Positions 36,740 through 45,600 of a DNA stretch of 64,000 nucleotides are shown here, one piece after another (the stretch's first letter is position 1; every line of letters starts with the position of its first letter). The position numbers and the translations under genes are program-made. The stretch covers positions 3,472,001 to 3,536,000 of the forward strand of contig NZ_CP076103.1 of assembly GCF_018732085.1 (NCBI RefSeq). Reading direction: 5' to 3'. The DNA comes from Lysobacter capsici (GTDB taxonomy: Bacteria; Pseudomonadota; Gammaproteobacteria; Xanthomonadales; Xanthomonadaceae). Under the pieces are notes generated by a model. That model worked only from the letters and a program-made list of their open reading frames with translations, ran no database searches and had not been told where the DNA came from.

Positions 36740-37425
36740 GTTCGCGACTGTAGGAGCGGCGTAAGCCACGACCGCGAAACTTCCTCTGCATCGATACCAG
36801 CGCCGAAGGCGTGGTGCCGCGGTCGCGGCTCGCGCCGCTCCTACAGAGGGCGGCCGCTGAATCAAAGCGATCGGGCCGCAACGTTCGCGACTGTAGGAGC
36901 GGCGCAAGCCGCGACCGCGAAACTTCATTTGCATCGATACCTGCGCCGAAGGCGTGGTGCCGCGGTCGCGGCTCGCGCCGCTCCTACAGTGGGCGGCCGC
37001 TAAATCAGGGCGATCGGGCTGCAACGTTCGCGACTGTAGGAGCGGCGCAAGCCGCGACCGCGAAACTTCATTTGCATCGATACCGGCGCCGAAGGCGTGG
37101 TGCCGCGGTCGCGGCTCGCGCCGCTCCTACAGGGAGCGGCCCTAGATCAAGGCGATCGCGCTGCAACGTTCGCGACTGTAGGAGCGGCGCAAGCCGCGAC
37201 TGCGAAACCTCGTCTGCATCGATACCTCCGCCGAAGGCGTAGTGCCGCGGTCGCGGCTCGCGCCGCTCCTACAGGGGGCGGCCGCTAAATCAAGGCGATC
37301 GGGCTGCAACGTTCGCGACTGTAGGAGCGGCGCAAGGCGCGACCGCGAAACTTCCTCTGCATCGATACCTGCGCCGAAGGCGTGGTGCCGCGGTCGCGGC
37401 TCGCGCCGCCCCTCCAGGGGCCACT
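36740..37425. repeat. Five-copy tandem array of a 143-bp unit built from GTAGGAGCGGC repeats
   Basis: Units start with GTTCGCGACTGTAGGAGCGG at 36740, 36883, 37026, 37168 and 37311 (143, 143, 142, 143). Each unit holds the REP-like TGTAGGAGCGGCGCAAGCCG and, inverted, CGGCTCGCGCCGCTCCTACA about 65 bases later, so each folds into a long hairpin. The last copy decays near 37425. Copies are about 95 % alike by eye. Single copies of the same inverted pair lie at 61452-61582 and 61689-61819. Confidence 0.92.
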
Positions 37426-37594
37426 CCGACATACGCCGCCGCGGTCGCGGCTCGACCAGCCCCCCGCACGACCACCACTTTGCCCATTCGGTCGTCACCG
37501 AATCCAAAGGCACCCAACGGCTGCAAGAACTGACAGGGCAGCAGTAGTTCCTGCCCGCCACTTGCCCTACAATGTGACGCAATGCATATTTTTT

Positions 37595-37610
37595 TGTGAT
37601 TTATTACACT
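37595..37610. promoter_or_regulatory. CRP/Clp-like site in the AT-rich promoter of the GTPase operon
   Basis: TGTGATTTATTACACT matches the CRP-type consensus TGTGAN6TCACA at eight of ten fixed positions. It lies about 50 bases before the first Roadblock start, inside an AT-rich tract. In Xanthomonadaceae the CRP-like protein Clp binds similar sites and controls motility and secreted enzymes, so regulation by Clp is plausible but unproven. Confidence 0.35.
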
Positions 37611-37661
37611 AATTAGTCACAGCACAATCTGCGTCAAGTGTGCTCAGGGGATTGCAAACAC

Positions 37662-38102
37662 ATGCAGCAAACCACGGTGGAGTTGTTGTTGGGGCGACTG
37701 GAATCGTCCCACCGTACCGAGAACTCGCTCGGCGTACTGCTGACCGAGGAACTCGCTCGCTGCAAGCAGCGGCTGCCGGACCTGCGCACGATCTGCGTGT
37801 CCACCGCCGACGGTCGGCCGCTGGCCGAACTCGAGTCCGGCGAGGCCGACGCGCGCCGGATCGCGGCGATGGCCAATTCCTTCCTGACCCTCGGCGAGAC
37901 CCTGGCCAGGGAGCTCAAGCTCAGCGGCGCCGACTACGCGACGGTATGCACCTCGCGCGGCAACATCGTGCTGTTCCGCATCGACGCGCCCAAGCCGCTG
38001 ACCCTGCTGGCGATGGCCGGCGCCGACACCAACCTGGCCTTGCTGCTGGTCGCCACCCGCGACTGCGCCGGCCGCATCGGCGCCCTGCTCGCGCGCCGCT
38101 AA
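37662..38102 (+). CDS. Roadblock/LC7-like regulatory protein (first copy)
   Basis: 146 residues. The alternation of helix and strand fits a Roadblock/LC7 fold: LPDLRTICVSTADGRPLAEL, RIAAMANSFLTLGETLARE, YATVCTSRGNIVLFRIDA, LTLLAMAGADTNLALLLVAT. Roadblock proteins bind small GTPases and act as scaffolds or GAPs (MglB for MglA). The ATG at 37662 follows an AT-rich promoter region. It is the first of four genes ending with an MglA-like GTPase. Confidence 0.75.
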   Translation: MQQTTVELLLGRLESSHRTENSLGVLLTEELARCKQRLPDLRTICVSTADGRPLAELESGEADARRIAAMANSFLTLGETLARELKLSGADYATVCTSRGNIVLFRIDAPKPLTLLAMAGADTNLALLLVATRDCAGRIGALLARR

Positions 38103-38218
38103 GCCCGCCTCCGTCCTCGTGCGCGCATTCGCGCGCGCACGGCGAATGCGCGCGCCATTCACCACCCGCTACACGCCCGACCCATCGCACTTCCCATCGA
38201 ACCGCAACGGAGCCGCAC

Positions 38219-38578
38219 ATGTCGAAACTGCAACTGGACGAACTCAACAACCTGGCCGGCTTCGTCGGCGCCGCGCTGGTCGACAGCGACAGCGGCATGG
38301 CCCTGGCCACCTCCGGCGGCGGCAACGTCGACCTGGAAGTCGCCGCGGCCGGCAACTCCGAAGTGGTGCGCGCCAAGCGTCGCGTCGCCGAGCAGCTCGG
38401 CCTCAACGACACCATCGAAGACGTGCTGATCAGCCTGAGCAAGCAGTACCACCTGATCCGTCCGCTCGAAAGCAACCCGACCCTGTTCCTGTACGTGGTG
38501 CTGGACCGCGCGCGCGCCAACCTGGCGATGGCCCGTCACGAACTCAAGTCGTTCGAAAAGACCCTCGACTTCAAGTGA
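38219..38578 (+). CDS. Roadblock/LC7-like protein (second copy)
   Basis: 119-residue small protein. GFVGAALVDSDSGMALATSG is the strand-turn-strand typical of Roadblock proteins, followed by ISLSKQYHLIRPLESNPTLF and a helix KSFEKTLDF. It starts at ATG 38219, 116 bp after the first Roadblock gene. Two different Roadblock proteins suggest heterodimers or a two-partner scaffold for the GTPase encoded downstream. Confidence 0.75.
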   Translation: MSKLQLDELNNLAGFVGAALVDSDSGMALATSGGGNVDLEVAAAGNSEVVRAKRRVAEQLGLNDTIEDVLISLSKQYHLIRPLESNPTLFLYVVLDRARANLAMARHELKSFEKTLDFK

Positions 38579-38615
38579 GGGCCGCGCGGCCGCGCGCCCT
38601 GACCGCCACCGGTTG

Positions 38616-39593
38616 ATGCGAGACACGCGCATGCCCTTGCCCAAACGCTACCTCGTCGTCAGCGCCGATCTGGACAAATCGCGGCATGCGCGTGTGCATG
38701 CCGCGTGCGTCGGGCTGCGCGAGCAAGGCATCGAGATCGACCTGCAGGCGTGGAGCGATCGCCCCGCGCACCTGCTGATCACCGGCACCGAAACCAGCCT
38801 GAGCCGCAATGCGGTCGAGCAGGCGATGCGCCGCGGCATTCCGGTGCTGCGCATCGGTCGCCTGCCGTGGGATCCCGATTCGGTGCATTCGGTCGATATC
38901 AATATCGAGGCCGGCGAACTCGGCCGCAGTCTGCGCGAACGCCTGCGCCACGGCCGCGACGAATCCGAAGCCGACGATGCGACCGTCGCCGGCGCGTTGC
39001 CGTTCGTGCAGCATCTGTTGAACGCGCCCAAGGGGCTGTATTTGTTCGAATCGGGTCTGTTCCGCCTGGTCGCCGACCTGGGCGCTTCGCGCATGCACAT
39101 GATCCGGCGCATGCCCTACCCGGCGCTGGTCGCCGAAGCGATGAGCCCTAACTGGTTCATCACCGCGATCACGCAAAAGCAGTACGTCGAGAAATACCAG
39201 CAGGACGTGACCCAGAGCTATTCGCTGGAATCGTTGCTGTGGGACATCGCCATCGGCCACGATGCGCCGCTGGCGCAGGTCGATCCGCTGCGCCCGCTGC
39301 AACTGCGCGGCTGGCCGCTGATGCCCTCGACCGCGTTGCCGACGCAATGGCTGTTGCCGCTGGGGTGTCTGTTGCGCAGCGCGTGGTCGGTGCCGGCGCT
39401 GGCCGAGGCCACCGCCACGCCGAGCGCCGAATTGAAGCGGCTGTTCGCGGTCGCCCTGGCCACCGGACTGGCCGAAGCCGCGCCCGCCGCGATGCCCGCG
39501 CATCGTCAGGGCGGATCGTCCGAACTGGGTTTGATCCGCCGCCTCGCGCGCCGGTTCGGCCTGAATTTCCTGGGAGCCGGCAGTGGCCAGTGA
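38616..39593 (+). CDS. Unknown 325-residue protein of the Roadblock/GTPase operon
   Basis: Not recognised. The N-terminal 100 residues look like an alpha/beta domain (RYLVVSADLDKSRHARVHAA, HLLITGTETSLSRNAVEQAM, GIPVLRIGRLPWDP). The middle is mixed, and the C-terminal third is helical and Ala/Leu-rich (LLPLGCLLRSAWSVPALAEA). No signal peptide or membrane segment is evident. Its start is ATG 38616 or 38631. It overlaps the GTPase gene by 11 bp, implying tight coupling and probably a physical complex, perhaps as effector or regulator. Confidence 0.65.
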   Translation: MRDTRMPLPKRYLVVSADLDKSRHARVHAACVGLREQGIEIDLQAWSDRPAHLLITGTETSLSRNAVEQAMRRGIPVLRIGRLPWDPDSVHSVDINIEAGELGRSLRERLRHGRDESEADDATVAGALPFVQHLLNAPKGLYLFESGLFRLVADLGASRMHMIRRMPYPALVAEAMSPNWFITAITQKQYVEKYQQDVTQSYSLESLLWDIAIGHDAPLAQVDPLRPLQLRGWPLMPSTALPTQWLLPLGCLLRSAWSVPALAEATATPSAELKRLFAVALATGLAEAAPAAMPAHRQGGSSELGLIRRLARRFGLNFLGAGSGQ

Positions 39594-40149
39594 CGTGATC
39601 AAACTCGCCTTCGTCGGCGGCATGGGCGCCGGCAAGACCACCGCGATCCGGGCGATCTCCGACGTCGAACCGGTCAGCACCGAAATGCCGATCAGCCATG
39701 CGCTGATGGGCGAGAAGACCCACACCACGGTGGCGCTGGACTACAGCACCATCGAGCTGGACGGCGGCGAACTGCTGCACGTGTACGGCGTGCCGGGCCA
39801 GCGCTACCTCAACTTCATGTGGCCGTTGGTGTGCGACGGCGCGGTCGGCATCATCGTGCTGGTCGCGGCCGATGCCGGCGACATGGTCGCGCAGACCGAC
39901 ATGCTGCTGGTCGAATTCGCCAAGATCGCGCCGCAGGCGTCGTTCGCGGTCGGGGTCACCCATACCGACGTGAGCAACGATTTCGGCCTGCTGCATTTCC
40001 GCGACGCGCTGACCCAACTCGGCCACAAGCTGCCGGTGGTGCGGCTGGACGCGCGCGACGGGTCGCAGGTGGAGGCCTTGATCCGGATCCTGCTGTCGTA
40101 CCGCTACGCCGAGTCGGTGGTGAACCAGCGCGCGTCGACGTCGGCCTGA
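39583..40149 (+). CDS. MglA/Rab-like small GTPase
   Basis: 188 residues with a P-loop GGMGAGKTTAIR (12-23), a switch region ending GVPGQRYLNFMW in which the usual DxxG Asp is replaced by Val, and THTD (GVTHTDVSN) at the base-specificity position where NKxD is usual. This matches the bacterial COG2229 group (conservon CvnD-like) rather than classical MglA. Start is GTG 39583. With its Roadblock neighbours it likely forms a nucleotide-dependent switch for polarity, motility or signalling. Confidence 0.88.
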   Translation: MASDVIKLAFVGGMGAGKTTAIRAISDVEPVSTEMPISHALMGEKTHTTVALDYSTIELDGGELLHVYGVPGQRYLNFMWPLVCDGAVGIIVLVAADAGDMVAQTDMLLVEFAKIAPQASFAVGVTHTDVSNDFGLLHFRDALTQLGHKLPVVRLDARDGSQVEALIRILLSYRYAESVVNQRASTSA

Positions 40150-40222
40150 GCCGACGCCGACGTCAAAACAACGAAGGAGCGAGGCTCGCCGCGGCGAGCC
40201 CTGCGCCGTTGCGCGGTAACGA

Positions 40223-41212
40223 CTAGGCGATCGCCTGCAACGCCTGCGCCGCGAGTTCGAACGAGCGCAGCCGCGCACCGTGCTCGAACACGTTCGCGGT
40301 GATCATCAGTTCGTCCGGCCGATGCCGCTCGATGAAGGCGGCGATGCCTTCGCGCACTTCGACCGCATCGCCGACCACCGCGCAGGCCAGCGCCTGGGCC
40401 ACGCCGGCTTTTTCGATCGGGGTCCAGAAGGTCTCGATGTCGTCGATCGGCGGCGGGATCAAGCCGGGTCGGCCTCGGCGCAGATTGACGAAGGACTGCT
40501 GCTGGGTGGTGAACAGACGCCTGGCCTGCGCGCTGTCGTCGGCGGCGACCACGTTCAAGGCCAGCATCGCGTGCGGCCGCTGCAGGCGCGCGGAAGGTTT
40601 GAAATCGCGCCGGTACAAGGTCAGCGCTTCGTCCATCGCGTCGGGCGCGAAATGCGAGGCGAACGCGAACGGCAGGCCCATCGCCGCGGACAGGCGCGCA
40701 CTGAACAGACTCGATCCGAGCAACCACACCGGTACTTCCAGGCCGCCGCCGGGCACGGCCTGCACGGTCTGGCCCGGCTGCACCGGGCCGAAGTAATGCA
40801 GCAGTTCGGCGACGTCCTGCGGAAAGCTGTCGGCGCCGTCGTAGTAGCGACGCAGCGCGCGCGCCGTGGCCTGATCGGTGCCGGGCGCGCGGCCCAGGCC
40901 CAGATCGATCCGGTCCGGGTACAGCGACGCCAGGGTGCCGAACTGCTCGGCGACCTGCAGCGGCGCGTGATTGGGCAGCATGATCCCGCCCGCGCCGACC
41001 CGGATGGTCGAGGTGCCGCCGGCGATATGGCCGATCAGCACCGCGGTCGCGGCGCTGGCGATGCCCGGCATGTTGTGGTGTTCGGCCAGCCAGTAGCGGT
41101 TGTAGCCCAGCGCTTCGGCGTGACGGGCCAGGTCCAGGCTGTTGGCGAAGGCCTGACGGGCGTCGCTGCCCTGGGTGACGGGGGCGAGGTCGAGCACGGA
41201 ATACGGCAGCAT
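40223..41212 (-). CDS. LLM-class flavin-dependent oxidoreductase
   Basis: 329-residue luciferase-like (beta/alpha)8 monooxygenase of the group-1 LuxAB-like family. It starts MLPYSVLDLAPVTQGSDA and has NRYWLAEHHNMPGIASAA, VGAGGIMLPNHAPLQVAEQF, RIDLGLGRAPGTD and VWLLGSSLFSA, as expected for this group. Such enzymes use reduced flavin with diverse substrates; none can be assigned. No flavin reductase is adjacent. ATG 41212. Confidence 0.9.
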   Translation of the reverse strand: MLPYSVLDLAPVTQGSDARQAFANSLDLARHAEALGYNRYWLAEHHNMPGIASAATAVLIGHIAGGTSTIRVGAGGIMLPNHAPLQVAEQFGTLASLYPDRIDLGLGRAPGTDQATARALRRYYDGADSFPQDVAELLHYFGPVQPGQTVQAVPGGGLEVPVWLLGSSLFSARLSAAMGLPFAFASHFAPDAMDEALTLYRRDFKPSARLQRPHAMLALNVVAADDSAQARRLFTTQQQSFVNLRRGRPGLIPPPIDDIETFWTPIEKAGVAQALACAVVGDAVEVREGIAAFIERHRPDELMITANVFEHGARLRSFELAAQALQAIA

Positions 41213-41341
41213 GCGGGGGTGTTCCGGAAAGAGTGCTTACGATCTGGGGGCCGTGGCGGACGATTCCAGCCGCGTATTCGGTCCGGATCGGCGTTTCTGT
41301 GTTGCCTTGGTGGCCCTTATCTAGGGATGCGGCTTTGGCGC

Positions 41342-41402
41342 GCCCTCACCCCAACCCCTCTCCGCTCTGCACTTCCTTCGGTCGCCGCGCGCGGGAGAGG
41401 GC
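41342..41402. repeat. CTCTCC-type hairpin repeat unit
   Basis: CCCTCACCCCAACCCCTCTC near 41344 opposes CGCGCGGGAGAGGG ending near 41402, with a longer loop than other family members (12018, 21391, 21499). It lies between convergent or unrelated minus-strand genes; no gene is present between 41213 and 41448. Confidence 0.6.
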
Positions 41403-41448
41403 CTGCGATCGTGCGTCGATGCTTGCGCGACGGCGGCCGCCGCGGACT

Positions 41449-41919
41449 TCAGAACAGGTCGAAACTCAAGCCCTCGCGCTCGTTGTCCCAGATCGTGCAG
41501 AACACCCACCAGCGCCCGTGCTCATGACACAGCTGGATGCTGTTGGCGCCGCGCTTGAGCAGCACCGCCGAATCGGCGCTCGGGCGTGCGTCGTACTTGC
41601 TCCACACATGCGCGATCTGGCCGAAGCGTTCGATCCGCTGGTCGGTCTCGACCTCAAAGAAGGCCTGGGTGGCGAAGAACGCCTCGACGTCGGCGATGTA
41701 GCCTTCCACGTCGAACACCACCGCGCGGGTCGAGCCGTCGGCCTCGACCACAGTGCGCAGGCTCAGGCCGCGCGGGTGATACAGATAGCGGAACCGCGCC
41801 CAGTCGCGCGGCGCCCCGGCCGGGCCGGAAATGCAGTCGTAGATCGCGCGGACCAGGCGACCGATGTCCTGGGTGTCGGCGACCCATTGCGCGGGCACGG
41901 CTTGATGCGAGTCGTTCAT
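41449..41919 (-). CDS. SnoaL/NTF2-like protein of unknown function
   Basis: 156 residues with the cone-like NTF2 pattern: DIGRLVRAIYDCISGPAGAP, FRYLYHPRGLSLRT, IADVEAFFATQAFFEVETDQ, IAHVWSKYDARPS, and the final strand WWVFCTIWDNEREG. Such folds bind small ligands or catalyse isomerisations. Function unknown. ATG 41919; followed after 67 bp (upstream in coordinates) by a small membrane protein gene on the same strand. Confidence 0.75.
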   Translation of the reverse strand: MNDSHQAVPAQWVADTQDIGRLVRAIYDCISGPAGAPRDWARFRYLYHPRGLSLRTVVEADGSTRAVVFDVEGYIADVEAFFATQAFFEVETDQRIERFGQIAHVWSKYDARPSADSAVLLKRGANSIQLCHEHGRWWVFCTIWDNEREGLSFDLF

Positions 41920-41986
41920 GACGCGGCACACTCCTCGGTGATGGTCGAAACCCGGACCTACGGCCAAGCGAACGCCCTGCCCGACC

Positions 41987-42139
41987 TCAGCCCGGCATCG
42001 GCCAGCCCGCCAGCGGCGCGATCAGCCAGTACAAGCCGCCGATCACCAGCAGCCACATCGCGCCCTTCAACAGCAGGCCGACCAGTTTGAACGCCAGGTA
42101 CAACCCGGCGACGACCACGAGGATGGCGACGATGTCCAT
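41987..42139 (-). CDS. Small 50-residue two-helix membrane protein
   Basis: Begins MDIVAILVVVAGLYLAFKLV and ends YWLIAPLAGWPMPG, with two hydrophobic segments. Too short for the usual gene-length limits, but it has an ATG at 42139, coding-like codon use and a same-strand neighbour 67 bp downstream. Function unknown. Confidence 0.6.
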   Translation of the reverse strand: MDIVAILVVVAGLYLAFKLVGLLLKGAMWLLVIGGLYWLIAPLAGWPMPG

Positions 42140-42615
42140 GCAGGCTCCAGCAACAAAACGGCCCCGAGCTTAGAACGTGCGGCGGTGGCCGACCAAGTGC
42201 CGCAGGCACGGGGTGCCGTCGCGGAGCCGGAGCCGGAGGCAAGGCGTTGCGCCGACGACAGTCATGCACCTGCCAGCTTTGTCAGGTCGCGGCGCGAAAA
42301 CGCGCGACTTGCTGTCACTATCGCGCCATGGCTCGGACCAGAGCGGCCCCGCCACCGGGTCGGTCAGCGCGTTCGAAGCCCGGTCTTCGACCCGCCACCA
42401 CCCGCCGCCGATACCCAGCAATAAAAAAATCTCGACAAGCCGACGAACGGCAGGAACAATTTCCTAACATTTGGGTCTACCGCATCGATCGATACGCGTA
42501 TGTGCCGCAAAGCACACCCCGCGCGATCGAAACGTAGTCGAAACTCTTGGGGACCGGCCGGGCAGGATCGCCCGGCCCGGCACTAGCCACCGCACCACGG
42601 ATCGGAATCTCCGCA
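42140..42615. other. Intergenic region upstream of the alpha-2-macroglobulin gene
   Basis: 476 bases with no gene. An AT-rich stretch at 42420-42480 (ATAAAAAAATCTCGACAAG and ATTTCCTAACATTTGGG) is the probable promoter region; no clear consensus was found. Confidence 0.45.
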
Positions 42616-45600
42616 ATGCAAACCTCTGCCCCGCCCCCGCAACCGGCTCCCGCCGCGGAGGCCGGCGACGCCGGCCGTCCGAAACCGTGGACGCGCGCGC
42701 GCCGCGCCGTGCTCGGCGACATCGCCTGGTCGCCGCCGTCCTGGCTCGCCGCGCTGCTCGCGCGTATCCGGCAAAAACCCGGCCTCTACCTCGGCAGCCT
42801 GCTCGGGCTGATCGTGGTCGGCTCGTTGAGCTACTGGCTGATCACCCGGCCCAAACCGGTCATCCCCGGCGCGCTCGCGGTCGAACTGCACAGCCCCGAG
42901 CTCACCGACTACGACCGCACCCCGCCCAAGGTCGACAGCCTGCGGCTGAGCTTTTCCGACTCGGCTGCGCCGATCAAGCAGGTCGGTTCCGCGCCGGTCG
43001 GCGTCGCGCTGAGCCCGGAACTCAAGGGCGCGTGGACCTGGGAAGACGACAAGACCCTGGTGTTCACCCCGTCGGAAGACTGGCCGGTCAAGACCCAGTA
43101 TTCGGTCGAACTCGATCCCAAGCAGACCGTCGCGCCCAAGGTGGTGCTGCAGGAGCATGCGTTCGAATTCGAGACCGCGCCGTTCAAGGCCGAGATCGCC
43201 AACAGCGAGTTCTATCAGGACCCGCAGGACCCGGCGCTCAAGAAAGCCGTGTTCGAACTCAAGTTCTCGCACCCGGTCGATGAAACCGAACTGCAGCGGC
43301 GCATCGCGCTGAAGCTGGCCGACGGCGCGTCGACCGCGCTGGCCGCGCCCAAGTACACCGTCACCTACGACGAACGCCGGCTCAAGGCCTGGGTGCATTC
43401 CGAACCGCTGACCCTGCCCGAGAACGGCGGCACCGTCGTGCTCGACCTCGCCGCCGGCGTGCCCGCCAAGCGCGGCGGCACCGGCAGCGCGGACAAGCTC
43501 AGCGCCAGCGTGCGCCTGCCCTCGCTGTACAGCGTCAACGTCAGCGACGTGACCGCGACCCTGGTCGAGAACGAGCGCTTCGAACCCGAGCAAGTGCTGG
43601 CGCTGACCTTCAACAACGCCATGCGCGACACCGACGTGGCCGGCGCCGTGCATGCCTGGCTGCTGCCGACCAAGGACCCGCGCCGTCCGGCCGCGCAGCA
43701 AAGCGGCAACTACAGCTGGTCGCAGAGCGATGTCGACGAAGCCGTGCTCAAGGCCGCCACCGTGCTGCCGCTGAGCGCGATGCCGACCGAACGCGAATAC
43801 ATCGAAAGCCACAGCTTCAAGTTCCAGGCCCCGCCGGGCCGGCGCATCTACCTGCGCGTCAACAAGGGCCTCAAGGCCTTCGGCGGTTTCATGCTCGGCG
43901 CCAACTACGCCACCGTGCAGACCGTGCCCGAGTACCCCAAGCTGCTGCGTTTTGTCGGCGACGGCGCGCTGCTGTCGCTGCGCGGCGAACGCCGGATCAG
44001 CGTGGTCTCGCGCAACGTGCCGGCCGCGCGCCTGGAGATTGCGCGCGTCCTGCCGGATCAGATCCAGCACCTGGTGTTCAACAACAACGGCAGCTACGAC
44101 AAGCCGACCTTCTACAACCTCAGCGCCGACAGTCTGGTCGAACGCGAGGAAAAACGCCTGGTGCTGCCGGCCGAGAATCCGGCCAAGGCCCATTACGAAG
44201 GCGTCGACCTGGGCCAGTACCTCAAGCCCAGCCGCCGCGGCGTGTTCCTGCTGAGCCTGCGCACGATGAGCGATGAAGATCGCAAGCGCAGCGCCACCGA
44301 AACCCTGGCCGACGACGCCGGCAGCGAGGAAGACACCCGCCTGATCGTGCTGACCGACCTGGGCATCGTGGTCAAGCAGGCGATGGACGGACGCCGCGAC
44401 GTGTTCGTGCAGTCGCTCGCGAACGGCACACCCGTGGCCGGCGCGCGTGTGCGCGCGGTGGCCCGCAACGGCGAGACCCTGATCGAAACCGACACCGACG
44501 CCAGCGGCCGCGCGCAGCTGCCCTCGCTGACCGGTTTCAAGCGCGAAAAACAACCGGCGATGCTGACCGTCAGCCAGGGCGAGGACTATTCGTTCCTGCC
44601 GATCGACGACCAACAGCGCAAGCTCGACTACTCGCGCTTCGACATCGGCGGCGAACCCAACGATCTGGAAGCCGGCGCGCTCAACGCCTTCCTGTTCTCC
44701 GATCGCGGCCTGTACCGGCCGGGCGACACCATCAACATCGGCATGATCGTGCGCGCCGCCGACTGGAAGCGTCCGCTGACCGGCCTGCCGCTGGAATGGG
44801 AGTTCACCGATCCGCGCGGCAACGTGGCCAAGCGCGAGAAGCTCAAGCTCAGCGAACAAGGCTTCGAAAGCGCGAGCTTCGCGCCCAGCGACAGCGCGCC
44901 CAGCGGCACCTGGCAGATCCAGTTGTTCCTGCTCGGCCGCGACGACCAGCGCACCACGATCGGCTCGACCTCCGTGCAGGTCCGCGAGTTCGCGCCCGAC
45001 ACGATGAAGGTCAGCGCGAAGCTGTCGTCGGACAACCCCAACGGCTGGATCAAGCCCGAGCAGTTGTCGGCGACGGTCGACGCCGAGAACCTGTTCGGCA
45101 CGCCGGCGCAGCAGCGCCGGGTCGAAGGCACGATGGTGCTGCGTCCGTACTTCCCGAGCTTCGCCCAGCACCCGGGGTATCAGTTCTTCGATCCGCAGCG
45201 GGCCAAGGAAGGTTACGACGAAGCGCTCAGCGACCAGACCACCAACGCCGACGGCAAGGCCGAGTTCAAGCTCGACCTGACCAAGTACGAGCGCGCGACC
45301 TACCAGCTGAGCTTCCTGGCGCGCGCGTTCGAACCCGGCAGCGGCCGCAGCGTCGCCGCGCAGACCACCGCGCTGGTGTCGAACAACGACTTCCTGGTCG
45401 GCATCAAGCCCATCGACGATCTCAACTACGTCAAGCGCGGCGCCAAGCGCGCCCTGCAGTTGCTCAGCATCGGCCAGGACGGCAAGCCCAAGGCGATCGA
45501 CGGCCTGCATGCGGTGGTGGTCGAAAAGCGTTATGTCTCGGTGCTGACCAAGCAGGATTCGGGCCTGTACCGCTACGTCTCGCACGAACGCCGCTACGAC

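Larger units (their letters stand above)
36688..37661. other. Gene-free region: tandem repeat then AT-rich promoter region
   Basis: The first 740 bases are a tandem array of a 143-bp unit (36740-37425). The last 90 bases (37570-37660) are strikingly AT-rich for this genome and probably hold the promoter of the Roadblock/GTPase operon. Open frames through the array are repeats of the same peptide and are not genes. Confidence 0.7.

Noticed and set aside
36740..37425. Possible CRISPR array
   Set aside because: Whole 143-bp units repeat with few substitutions; no unique spacers.
36811..37547. Plus- and minus-strand frames inside the 143-bp array
   Set aside because: Repeated translations of a non-coding tandem repeat whose unit is not a multiple of three.
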